Shown piece after piece: positions 25,326 to 32,944 of a stretch of 64,000 bases of DNA. The notes beneath the pieces were generated by a model. It made no database searches and was not told the DNA's origin. It saw only the letters and a program-made list of their open reading frames with translations. The stretch's first letter is position 1, and each line of letters begins with the position of its first letter. The DNA comes from Paenibacillus sp. BSR1-1 (GTDB lineage: Bacteria; Bacillota; Bacilli; Bacillales; Cytobacillaceae): positions 1-64,000 of the forward strand of contig NZ_JAQMWQ010000018.1 of assembly GCF_030403775.1 (NCBI RefSeq). The letters run 5' to 3'. The translations under genes and the position numbers were made by a program.

Positions 25326-26321
25326 TTAATATTTGTTGAATTCACTTTCTGGAGTTTGGATGATAATTGGACGTTTTGCAGGATCCAGCCATCTTAATAT
25401 TGAAAGAACATTCGTTTGCGCCGTCCCAGTGCATCCAAGTGTATAGCTGCTTGCTACATGAAAAAAGATAGCTGAACCTGCACCTGGAATTCTTTCCGCT
25501 GTATTGTAATTAATGACAAAGCCATAGTTATAGGGCGAGACATCCATTTTCTCAGCACTACTCCATCGTCCTTGATTTTCAGAAGCTTTTTGCCAAGTGT
25601 TATATAGTGAAGAACTCGAATCGTCTACCCAAACATCATCTGGAGTGATTTGGCGGTATGGGAGTTTTGTTCCCGGGTTTTGATAACGGCCGAATGCTGT
25701 TCCAATCGTATATTTTCCTCTTGGTGACTTTTTCGCCCCTTCTCTCATTACAGTGGCAAAGCCTTCTTTCCCAATGTACCCGTTGATGGTTAATTTCTCA
25801 TACCATTTATTATCTATTTTTTCAAAGGTCCGGATTTTTGCATTAACCGTGTTATATCCTGTTGTGGTTACGAGGATAAGTTGATTGTTTTCTGAAATGG
25901 TTGTAAAATGATCGGCAATCGTATTGGGAATCCAGCTGCCATTTTGATTAAGATAATACCATCTGCCCACATAAACCCATCCTGTTTGCATCGCTCCATA
26001 TGGATTTAAATAGTACCAGCGGTTATTGTGGAAAAGCCAGCCTGTCTGCATGACTCCCCTTGCATCAAGAAAATACCATTTTCCATTATACTGAAGCCAG
26101 CCTTTTTTCATCACTCCGTCACTGTCAAGAAAATACCATTTTCCATCATCATTTAGCCACCCATGCCGCATGACACCATCGCTTCCATAGAAATACCATT
26201 TTCCATTATCATATTGCCAGCCTGAATAATGAGTTCCGTTACTACTTTCATCCGCCTTTGGATAAATCGGGTTAATAATAAGAAATGCACAAATAAACAT
26301 CAATAAAACTCTGATTCTCAC
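25326..26321 (-). CDS. secreted L,D-transpeptidase-like protein with choline-binding-type repeats
   Basis: A 331-residue exported protein. A signal peptide (about 1-24) is followed by five wall-binding repeats of about 20 residues (about 33-133; for example GWQYDNGKWYFYGSDGVM, GWLQYNGKWYFLDARGVM) of the CW_binding_1 type. The C-terminal half carries the L,D-transpeptidase/YkuD-related signature with His288 and Cys297 (FFHVASSYTLGCTGTAQ) and a preceding RGKYTIGTAFG. It probably acts on peptidoglycan cross-bridges while anchored to teichoic acid. GTG 26321 has GGTGG 9 bases upstream. Single gene. Confidence 0.82.
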   Translation of the reverse strand: MRIRVLLMFICAFLIINPIYPKADESSNGTHYSGWQYDNGKWYFYGSDGVMRHGWLNDDGKWYFLDSDGVMKKGWLQYNGKWYFLDARGVMQTGWLFHNNRWYYLNPYGAMQTGWVYVGRWYYLNQNGSWIPNTIADHFTTISENNQLILVTTTGYNTVNAKIRTFEKIDNKWYEKLTINGYIGKEGFATVMREGAKKSPRGKYTIGTAFGRYQNPGTKLPYRQITPDDVWVDDSSSSLYNTWQKASENQGRWSSAEKMDVSPYNYGFVINYNTAERIPGAGSAIFFHVASSYTLGCTGTAQTNVLSILRWLDPAKRPIIIQTPESEFNKY

Positions 26322-26385
26322 TTTTTGTTACCACCAATCTTAAATTTAAAACTCTTCTATTATAATACTATCAAAACTATTTGGA

Positions 26386-27363
26386 TTAAAGAATTACCGT
26401 TTCTACTTTTGGATTTCTTACATAATGTCCTGAAAGCCATGATGCCAACAACTTTAACAATTCAGGATGAACGGGCAATTCGGCTTCAATCGGAAGATCC
26501 TTTTTAATCGAAAAAATAGTGGACGCTTTTGTTATATATTTACATGAATGCCCCATATTTTCCACGACAAAATATTGTGCATCCCCTTTTACATAAAGGG
26601 GTAAATCTTTTAGTACTGTTGGATTTGCCTGAATATCCCTTGCTCCTGTTATCGCAAGAACAGGGCAGGTAACCTTTGCCAAATCTTCACGGACATTATA
26701 GGATAGATGTTCACGCATCCATTTCGCATTTATTTTTACAAAATTTTGCTTCATGACATCATCAGTTGAGCTTAGAATTTTTTTTAAGAACTTTTGTGCT
26801 TGTTTTTCCACTTTTTTATGTGCACCAAGTAAACGTAGTAAAAATCCCTGAAAGCCATTGGCATTAATCATGTCTTCTGTGGCAATATCTCTTTGTCTCT
26901 TTAACGCTTCACCTAATGTTTCTACGGCACCAGATAGTAAAATTAATCCTCCAAGGTCTTCTCTAGCTGCTAATGCTGTGCCAATAGCTGCTCCTTCACT
27001 ATGACCTAGTACGATTATTTTTTCATCGTCCACTTCAGGAATGTCTTTTAAAAATTTAATAGCAGCCTGGGCGTCATCAACTAAATCCCACAGCCCAGTT
27101 GTTAAAAAATCCCCTTCACTGGCGGCCACACCTCGCTTATCATATCTAAGGCTAATAAAACCAATCGAGGTTAAATATTCCGCTAATTGACGATATAGCT
27201 TCAAATCAAGTTTTTTATTAACTTTACCATTTCTGTCCAATTTCCCTGACCCTGTAATGATTAAAACAGCAGGTGTTTTTTCTTCATGATTTACCGGTAA
27301 ACATAAAGTTCCCTTAAGTGCTGCACCACTTTGAATTGTTACTTCTTTCTCCCTAAATGTCAT
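26386..27363 (-). CDS. alpha/beta hydrolase (dienelactone-hydrolase-like)
   Basis: A 325-residue hydrolase. The oxyanion region is LIITGSGKLDRNG, then RYDKRGVAASEG and the nucleophile elbow GHSEGA (about residue 120). The catalytic His is probably in ENMGHSCKY near the C-terminus and the acid in ITGARDIQANP. The substrate is unknown, an ester or peptide. ATG 27363 has GGGGGA upstream. It follows the HTH regulator gene by 12 bases, so the two are one transcript and the regulator may control it. Confidence 0.85.
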   Translation of the reverse strand: MTFREKEVTIQSGAALKGTLCLPVNHEEKTPAVLIITGSGKLDRNGKVNKKLDLKLYRQLAEYLTSIGFISLRYDKRGVAASEGDFLTTGLWDLVDDAQAAIKFLKDIPEVDDEKIIVLGHSEGAAIGTALAAREDLGGLILLSGAVETLGEALKRQRDIATEDMINANGFQGFLLRLLGAHKKVEKQAQKFLKKILSSTDDVMKQNFVKINAKWMREHLSYNVREDLAKVTCPVLAITGARDIQANPTVLKDLPLYVKGDAQYFVVENMGHSCKYITKASTIFSIKKDLPIEAELPVHPELLKLLASWLSGHYVRNPKVETVIL

Positions 27364-27375
27364 TATATAATCCCC

Positions 27376-27918
27376 CTATTCTTTCTTTTGTTCTGGAATG
27401 ATTATTGTAGCGATTGTTCTTCTTCTTCTATCCCTCGTTGGCTCGTATTTCATAATTTTTGAATAAACAGCAACAAGATCATTAATAAATTCTTTGTATT
27501 CTTCATCACTGAGGTACATGGATGCCTGCCGGAAAGTAACACCATCATTGACTAAATCAATTTTTTCTTGGTTTATATACCGTTCATATTCCCCCATTAA
27601 ATTCGCCATGAATTTGATGAAAAGACTCATCAGGTCATCAGTTGAAAGCTTATTTACTTCAGCAGGGCTGATAGAAGTATTGCTGGCATTATTTATAGAG
27701 TACACTTTCTCGATGGTTCCGCGGTTTGGAATTTCATCTACGATATGAATGACTTCTGCTTCAACTAATTTTTTTAAATTTCGGTATAACGTTGCTTGTG
27801 GGATATCGGGAAGCAACTCTTTTAATTGCTGTGCGGTTAGCTGTTGATTAATTAAATACTGAATAATTCTCATTCGGACAGGATGCAAAATAACGTCAAC
27901 TGCAGATTCCTTCATCAC
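27376..27918 (-). CDS. winged-helix transcriptional regulator (ArsR/HTH_20-like)
   Basis: A 180-residue protein. The N-terminal 70 residues form a winged helix-turn-helix (HPVRMRIIQYLINQ, DIPQATLYRNLKKLVEAEVI) as in ArsR/PadR-like repressors; the C-terminal part is helical with a basic RDRRRRT stretch. No metal-binding cysteines are present. GTG 27918 (10 bases from GGAG) or the next ATG could start it. A perfect palindrome at 27940-27967 lies just upstream and may be its own operator. Co-transcribed with the hydrolase. Confidence 0.8.
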   Translation of the reverse strand: MMKESAVDVILHPVRMRIIQYLINQQLTAQQLKELLPDIPQATLYRNLKKLVEAEVIHIVDEIPNRGTIEKVYSINNASNTSISPAEVNKLSTDDLMSLFIKFMANLMGEYERYINQEKIDLVNDGVTFRQASMYLSDEEYKEFINDLVAVYSKIMKYEPTRDRRRRTIATIIIPEQKKE

Positions 27919-27939
27919 TTTATCTAAACTCCTAAATTT

Positions 27940-27967
27940 TTATTATCATTATCAATAATGATAATAA
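27940..27967. promoter_or_regulatory. perfect 28-base palindrome, candidate operator
   Basis: Arms TTATTATCATTAT and ATAATGATAATAA around CA, 22 bases upstream of the HTH regulator start. It contains ATTATC/GATAAT hexamers like those of Fur/PerR sites but does not give a full Fur or PerR box, so an autoregulatory site is the preferred reading. Confidence 0.6.
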
Positions 27968-28088
27968 TTTAATTCTTGTTCTTTGTAAAGGATAAATTAG
28001 AAATTCTTTTAAAATTTTCCAATTAATTTTTTCTGTTACATGAAATGATAAATTTCGACTTATATTATAAAGAGGGGGTTAAGGGATA

Positions 28089-28970
28089 ATGATTTTATCA
28101 TGGATATTTGGAGGTATGCTGTTAGCACAGCAAGTAAATGCTCCAATTAGCTTACTCATAACAAAAGATGGCCAGCCTGTTTCCCATATTAATCAATTGG
28201 ACTTTACGAATCCATACATAGATTTACCGATTGTAAATATGAAAAAATATAACCAGTTTTTGGACCAACTTGATAAACAATTTTCTATCGCACCTGAAAA
28301 TGCCTATCTTGATCAACACGGTAGTATTCACTCAGAAAAAGTTGGGTACCAAATTAACCGCCAAGCTTTTACTGAGCACGTTTATACATATTTTTTTAAT
28401 CATAGTCCAACTAGACTTGAAATACCTATGTCAACGATCTATCCAAAGGTGGATAGTGAATTACTTGAAAGTATTGGCAGAATGAGAATTGGGCGTTATG
28501 TTACTTCCTTTAATGCGCAGAATAAAAACCGTACTACTAATATTCAGTTAGCAGCTGAGGCAATTAATAATTATGTTGTATTCCCTGGCGAGACATTTTC
28601 CTTCAACAGAGTAGTAGGTAAACGTACTGTTTCACGGGGGTACCAACGTGCCACTGTTATTGTCAGAGGAGAATATTCAGAGGATGTTGGCGGAGGAATC
28701 TGCCAAGTGTCTTCCACTCTTTTTAATGCAGTTGATAATGCTGGTCTGCAAATTATAGAACGATTTTCTCACACAAGAAAGGTTCCGTATATCCCTCCTG
28801 GCCGTGATGCTACGGTTAGTTGGTATGGTCCAGATTTTCAATTTAAGAACAAGTATAATCAGCCTGTATTAATCAGGGCAAGAACACTTGGCAACTTGTT
28901 AATTATAAAGCTGTACTCTTCTGATGGCATGAATTATATTCCAAGAAAAATTCCAAATTCTCCATATTAA
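28089..28970 (+). CDS. VanW family protein
   Basis: A 293-residue protein. The N-terminal half is variable with a hydrophobic start (MILSWIFGGMLLAQQV, likely a signal or anchor). The C-terminal VanW domain (about 135-275) has NIQLAAEAINNYVVFPGETFSFN, GYQRATVIV and EDVGGGICQVSSTLFNAV, all hallmark segments. VanW occurs in glycopeptide-resistance clusters but also widely in Bacillaceae as an envelope protein of unknown activity; no other van genes are nearby. AGGGGG and a T/A-rich spacer precede ATG 28089. Confidence 0.88.
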   Translation: MILSWIFGGMLLAQQVNAPISLLITKDGQPVSHINQLDFTNPYIDLPIVNMKKYNQFLDQLDKQFSIAPENAYLDQHGSIHSEKVGYQINRQAFTEHVYTYFFNHSPTRLEIPMSTIYPKVDSELLESIGRMRIGRYVTSFNAQNKNRTTNIQLAAEAINNYVVFPGETFSFNRVVGKRTVSRGYQRATVIVRGEYSEDVGGGICQVSSTLFNAVDNAGLQIIERFSHTRKVPYIPPGRDATVSWYGPDFQFKNKYNQPVLIRARTLGNLLIIKLYSSDGMNYIPRKIPNSPY

Positions 28971-28995
28971 AAAGTCCGCAAAATGCGGACTTTTT
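28969..28995. terminator. bidirectional terminator
   Basis: Stem AAAAAGTCCGCA/TGCGGACTTTTT, between the convergent VanW and small-protein genes. Confidence 0.85.
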
Positions 28996-28997
28996 AC

Positions 28998-29267
28998 TTA
29001 TTGTTTATTATTTAATGCACTTTCTAACAATTCTTCAGAGAACTCCGTTAAGGCAGCAGTATTCATTGTGTTTATGTTGTTAAACTTTGGCACCATATTT
29101 TTCACAGCATTTTGGATAGGAAGTGCCATATCTTTACGCTTTCCTTTTGTTACCCCAAGTACTGCAGCGCTCAACCCTATGCCTACGAGAGATGCCCACA
29201 TGGCCCCCCTGCTCTTCCGTTTAGGCATAAACAAATTGAAAAAAGGCTGTTTTCTTAAGCTTTTCAT
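28998..29267 (-). CDS. hypothetical small protein with one hydrophobic segment (89 aa)
   Basis: Starts MKSLRKQPFFNLFMPKRKSRG, a basic N-terminus, followed by one membrane-like segment (MWASLVGIGLSAAVLGV, about 24-40) and a soluble tail. No family is recognised with confidence; the arrangement recalls small YtxH/DUF3918-like Bacillus proteins. ATG 29267 has AAGGAG 8 bases upstream, so the GTG at 29276 is not used. Single gene. Confidence 0.6.
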   Translation of the reverse strand: MKSLRKQPFFNLFMPKRKSRGAMWASLVGIGLSAAVLGVTKGKRKDMALPIQNAVKNMVPKFNNINTMNTAALTEFSEELLESALNNKQ

Positions 29268-29371
29268 TATCAGCACTCCTTCAGCATGTTATAGAAGAGA
29301 TTAAATCCCTTCCATTTGCTTAATTTGTGCAATTTTGATTTGAATATGAAGGGCAAACAGAACCTATTTTG

Positions 29372-29923
29372 TTAATGGCTGGCAGGCTTTTTTCCGTATT
29401 TTTCATATAGAATGTCCTTAGATAAAAATAAATAGGTAAGTGTATTTGACTTTGACGACGAGTTAGAAAGTAACATGATTGGGAGCTGGCCTAACTTTTT
29501 AAAGAACCGATACCATTTACTTGAGGGTGAAAAACATTCAAAGCCTAACGATATTACCCCCTTATTTATAGTCGTAATTCCAATAATACCTTTAATCTTC
29601 TCTTCCTCAGGATGCTCCATTAAATAACTTGCCAGCAATGGCATTGATTTTAATACCCTCGTATATATTTTTCTTGCTCTGGAAAGTTCATTTTTTATTT
29701 TTAAAAACTCACTTAGTAATTGAACATTATGTAAATGAATCTTTAAAAGGAAATCATTTTTGGAAATGATTGTACCATCAGAAAGAACGAATTTTTCCCC
29801 TTTGTATTTTGTTATGCGAACCCGAAAAACTGATTGATCATTTATGTAGTGTAATCGGGAAAATTGATAAAATAGTGGATCTAAAATCTTCCAAATCAAG
29901 ATGATAATAAGACGGATAAACAT
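29372..29923 (-). CDS. YkoP family protein
   Basis: A 183-residue protein with a hydrophobic N-terminus (MFIRLIIILIWKILDPLFYQF) and a basic soluble body containing SDGTIISKNDFLLKIHLHN and IIGITTINKGVISLGFE. This pattern fits B. subtilis YkoP, which lies in a cell-envelope locus and has no proven activity. GGAG stands 8 bases before ATG 29923. The assignment is from memory of the family. Confidence 0.65.
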   Translation of the reverse strand: MFIRLIIILIWKILDPLFYQFSRLHYINDQSVFRVRITKYKGEKFVLSDGTIISKNDFLLKIHLHNVQLLSEFLKIKNELSRARKIYTRVLKSMPLLASYLMEHPEEEKIKGIIGITTINKGVISLGFECFSPSSKWYRFFKKLGQLPIMLLSNSSSKSNTLTYLFLSKDILYEKYGKKPASH

Positions 29924-30177
29924 AACTTACACTCCATTCCAACTTATCCATAGGGTGACGATGAATATTGGTTTTTAATATGGTAATATAAGGATATGTG
30001 ATTGAAATTTGAAAATGCTAAATTCCGTGGTAAACAGGAATTCTTAAAAATAATATTAATTTCAGTTTACATAATATTATTATTGTTAAAACATTTCTTT
30101 ATTCCATTAAAATGAAACTAATGAACCTCTTTCCCCCTATTTACATACTATGCATAAAAGAAAACTGGGTGGTGTCT

Positions 30178-30891
30178 ATGGGAGGCCTAACATATTTTGA
30201 TTTCTTGGCCAAGTTTGGCGTTGGCGGAGCACATCCTGGTGGAATCCAATTAACAAAGCATCTCCTTTCAAACGAAAGTATTACTAAGGATTCGATCATT
30301 TTGGATGCTGGCTGCGGCACGGGCCAGACTGCGGCTTATATATTTCAGCAGTATAAGGCAAAGGTATTTGGATTGGAGATCAATCCGATTATGATTGAAA
30401 AAGCAAAAAATCGGTTTCAAACCATGCAGCTTCCTATTCAAGTAATTCAAGGCTCTATAGAAAGTATTCCCTTTGAAGATGAAACCTTCGATTTTATCAT
30501 TTGCGAATCGGTTTTAGCTTTTGTTGATAAACCTGCGGCTCTTAAAGAATTTTATAGGGTTTTAAAAAAGGGTGGAAGACTTATTGCAAATGAAATGACG
30601 ATCAACCAAAAACTATCCCCCCAAGATGAATTGGAAATTAAAAATTTTTACGCTTTGGATTCAATTTTGCTTGAGGAAGACTGGAAAAGACTTTTAGAAA
30701 GTACTGGTTTTAAAAAAATAAAATTAAAACTAAAAAAATTTAGTCCGATTATTGGAAACCAAGGAGCAGAATTTAATTTTTCCAAAAACTTCGAACCAGA
30801 ATTATTTGATATTTTAAACCAGCATGGCCATATTGTACTTAAATACCAAGATATTTTAAGTTATCGGATCATTACTTCCTCCAAAAATTAA
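30178..30891 (+). CDS. class I SAM-dependent methyltransferase
   Basis: A 237-residue methyltransferase. SAM motif I is ILDAGCGTGQTAAYI (about 42-56), then VFGLEINPIMIEKA, and post-I motifs FIICESVLAFVDKP and EFYRVLKKGGRLIANE. It resembles UbiE/MetW-like small-molecule methylases; the substrate is unknown. ATG 30178 is chosen for GGGTGG shortly upstream; the longer frame from 30112 adds a hydrophobic tail without support. Single gene. Confidence 0.85.
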   Translation: MGGLTYFDFLAKFGVGGAHPGGIQLTKHLLSNESITKDSIILDAGCGTGQTAAYIFQQYKAKVFGLEINPIMIEKAKNRFQTMQLPIQVIQGSIESIPFEDETFDFIICESVLAFVDKPAALKEFYRVLKKGGRLIANEMTINQKLSPQDELEIKNFYALDSILLEEDWKRLLESTGFKKIKLKLKKFSPIIGNQGAEFNFSKNFEPELFDILNQHGHIVLKYQDILSYRIITSSKN

Positions 30892-30918
30892 CAGGGCTTT
30901 ATCCTTTCATATTCTAGT

Positions 30919-30947
30919 GTATATTAAAAAATTCTCGACGAAAAATA
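30919..30947 (+). promoter_or_regulatory. possible sigma-G-type promoter of csgA
   Basis: GTATA (30919-30923) and AAAAATA (30941-30947) are separated by 17 bases. The -35 fits forespore sigma-F/G promoters; the -10 is only a fair match to CATNNTA. It fits the sporulation gene behind it. Confidence 0.4.
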
Positions 30948-30972
30948 AGCTATTGAAAGGATGGGTGATCAC

Positions 30973-31224
30973 GTGGATAAAACATTAGGGTACCTTAGGG
31001 AAATATTATCAAATTATACTGACCAACACTCTGAAGGTAAACAATTATATCATAAGCTTTCGGGAGGTCATTATTCATCGGAGGGAGCATTTGTAAGGGA
31101 TTTAAACCAAAAAGAAATTAATTTTTTAAATGCCATTCTTCCTAAAGAAATTAACTATGCAAAAGAAGAACAGGACGAAAAAAGGGCCTATCAATTAAAT
31201 GAAGTGTATGAATTATTACTATAA
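30973..31224 (+). CDS. csgA: sigma-G-dependent spore protein CsgA
   Basis: An 83-residue protein with the CsgA pattern: VDKTLGYLREILSNY at the start, EGAFVRDLNQKEINFLN in the middle and the ending RAYQLNEVYELLL. In B. subtilis csgA is transcribed in the forespore by sigma-G; its product is a small acid-soluble-type spore protein of uncertain role. GTG 30973 is chosen because a near-complete anti-16S match (AAAGGATGGGTGATC) precedes it; an ATG at 30961 lies inside that match. It ends in a strong terminator. Confidence 0.82.
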   Translation: MDKTLGYLREILSNYTDQHSEGKQLYHKLSGGHYSSEGAFVRDLNQKEINFLNAILPKEINYAKEEQDEKRAYQLNEVYELLL

Positions 31225-31230
31225 TACGTA

Positions 31231-31261
31231 AAAAGATGGCATAAATTTATGCCATCTTTTT
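31231..31261 (+). terminator. terminator of csgA
   Basis: Near-perfect stem AAAAGATGGCATAAA/TTTATGCCATCTTTT, 6 bases after the stop. Confidence 0.9.
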
Positions 31262-31391
31262 AGGAAATATTTCATTTTTCGCCTATTTATTTCCGAGGTA
31301 AGCGCATAGTACGACAAATCTTGATTGTTTAACCCTACCTTATTCATCATAATACGACATTAAATATCAGAAAATTACAACAATATGATTT

Positions 31392-32309
31392 TTAATGTAT
31401 GTCTCTCTTCTTAAACCTGCCGCCTCTGACTTCGGCAATATCTGCTACTGCTAAAAAGGCACTTTGGTCATTTTCGGTAACGATTTCCTTCAATTTTGCC
31501 TCTTCAAGACGGTTGATAACGCAAAAGATAACCTTCTTATCATCTCCAGAATAGGCACCTTCCCCATTGATGTAAGTAACACCACGGCCAAGTCGACTTA
31601 ATATTGCATCGCCGATTTCCTTGGCATTATCACTGATGATCCACACTGATTTGGATTCATCCAGACCTGTAATCGTAATATCAATCGTTTTGTAAGCTAC
31701 AAAATAGGCAATTAGTGAATACATAGCACGGTCCCACGAGAAAACAAATCCAGCACTTCCAAGGATAAAAAGGTTGAAGAACATAATAATTTCTCCAACT
31801 GAGAATGGCAGTTTATTATTAAATAAAATTGCCAGTATCTCGGTACCGTCTAAGGAACCTCCGTACCGAATTACAATACCTACGCCAATACCGAGGACAA
31901 CACCTCCAAAAACAGTGGCCAAGGTAATATCTTGCGTAAAAGCTGGGACTGGATGGAGCAATGTGGTTGCAATGGAAAGAACGATGATCCCATAAAGCGT
32001 GGATAAAGCGAAGGTTTTTCCGATTTGTTTATAACCAATAAAGAAAAAAGGGATATTTAGAATAAAAAGGAAAATACCGATTTTCCAGCCAGTAAGGTAC
32101 GATAGCATGATGGAGATGCCGGTAATTCCGCCATCAATAACGTTGTTTGGTACGAGGAAAATTTCAAGTCCAACAGCCATTAATATGGCACCAATAGTGA
32201 TTAACAAAACTCTCTGAAAAAGCTTTTTCTTTGTTAATCTTCGGTGTTGTATTTTTTCCATAATGGCGGTCTGCTGTGCAATAACATTTAATTCTTGTGT
32301 TCCTGTCAT
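31392..32309 (-). CDS. YitT family membrane protein with DUF2179 domain
   Basis: A 305-residue protein. Six hydrophobic segments in the N-terminal two thirds include the family motifs FLVPNNVIDGGITGISIML and IRYGGSLDGTEILAIL. The soluble C-terminal DUF2179 domain (about 220-305) reads GRGVTYINGEGAYSGDDKKVIFCVI. Function is unknown in the YitT/YvjA family. An ATG at 32309 with AAAGGGG starts it. A 635-base gene-free stretch with a terminator lies upstream. Confidence 0.88.
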   Translation of the reverse strand: MTGTQELNVIAQQTAIMEKIQHRRLTKKKLFQRVLLITIGAILMAVGLEIFLVPNNVIDGGITGISIMLSYLTGWKIGIFLFILNIPFFFIGYKQIGKTFALSTLYGIIVLSIATTLLHPVPAFTQDITLATVFGGVVLGIGVGIVIRYGGSLDGTEILAILFNNKLPFSVGEIIMFFNLFILGSAGFVFSWDRAMYSLIAYFVAYKTIDITITGLDESKSVWIISDNAKEIGDAILSRLGRGVTYINGEGAYSGDDKKVIFCVINRLEEAKLKEIVTENDQSAFLAVADIAEVRGGRFKKRDIH

Positions 32310-32425
32310 TATCTTGCCCCTTTCAAATTAGATTTCTATATTTAATTATATCGAAACATTAACTTTATTAATATTAATATGCTCTATTAAAGCATAAAAA
32401 ACATTATTTTCCATTATTTCCTACA

Positions 32426-32456
32426 TAAAAAGAAGCTACTTCCTTTTGAAGCAGCT
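32426..32456 (-). terminator. hairpin terminator upstream of the YitT gene
   Basis: On the minus strand GGAGCTGCTTC/GAAGTAGCTTC (two G-U pairs) followed by TTTTT, about 115 bases before the YitT start. The stem cannot belong to the MFS gene, which has its own terminator at 32904-32938. Confidence 0.65.
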
Positions 32457-32903
32457 CCTTAATTAGCAGTAACATCTTAAGGGACCCAACCATGACATCA
32501 GCCGATATTATTTTTCAAATTATATTCCTTTACTGAAAAAATTTGTTCTAAATGGAAACTTTGAAATATCAGCCGGTGTGTGCTTGTTCCGTTGAAGGAA
32601 TTAATTCTCATGAATAAATGGAATTCAAATTCCTTAATGAAACAAAATCTTAAAAACTCATTATTCCTTTATTTGGCTAATCAGCTTCATGGCAATAAAC
32701 AATTATGTTACATCGCTCCACTTGCCAAATGTGTTAAAGGAATATCCTTACTACTCGTTCACAAACGGAACGAACACGTTTGGTTGAGTCTCCTAAGATG
32801 TTAATATTTTATATATTAACTTCTACACTTTTATTATAACACCGAATTTTTAGAATAAATTTAATAGTTGTTACGAAGCTGTGAATTTCTATGAAATTTT
32901 AAA

Positions 32904-32938
32904 TTAAAAAGCAACAAGGTAATTTCTCCCCTGCTGCT
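32904..32938 (-). terminator. terminator of the efflux operon
   Basis: Imperfect stem GCAGCAGGGG/ACCTTGTTGC followed by TTTTT, just after the MFS stop at 32945. Confidence 0.65.
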
Positions 32939-32944
32939 TTCCTG

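Larger units (their letters stand above)
32310..32944 (-). other. 635-base intergenic region with promoter-like and terminator signals
   Basis: No convincing protein gene is seen. On the minus strand there is a TATAAT box at 32833-32838 (weak -35), several short hairpins (for example CGTTC/GAACG near 32757-32773, GGAATT/GAATTCC near 32620-32632) and a terminator at 32426-32456, before the YitT gene. Twin CGGCTGAT octamers occur at 32501-32508 and 32570-32577. This could be a separate RNA or an attenuated leader for the YitT gene. I find no hallmark of a known riboswitch. Confidence 0.35.

Noticed and set aside
27940..27967. Classical Fur box
   Set aside because: The palindrome contains GATAAT units but its spacing does not give the 7-1-7 Fur consensus; only 12 of 14 PerR positions match in one half, so neither is assigned.
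28089..28970. Vancomycin resistance locus
   Set aside because: Only a VanW-domain protein is present; no vanH/A/X or VanRS genes are nearby, and VanW proteins are common in Bacillaceae.
32580..32804. 74-codon frame on + in the long intergenic region
   Set aside because: The possible site is weak, there is no recognisable protein, and the minus strand there carries promoter, hairpins and a terminator.
32426..32838. T-box or other known riboswitch before the YitT gene
   Set aside because: An AGTAGTAAGGA stretch recalls T-box stem I, but the T-box consensus and AGAGA-type motifs are missing, and no other riboswitch core was recognised.
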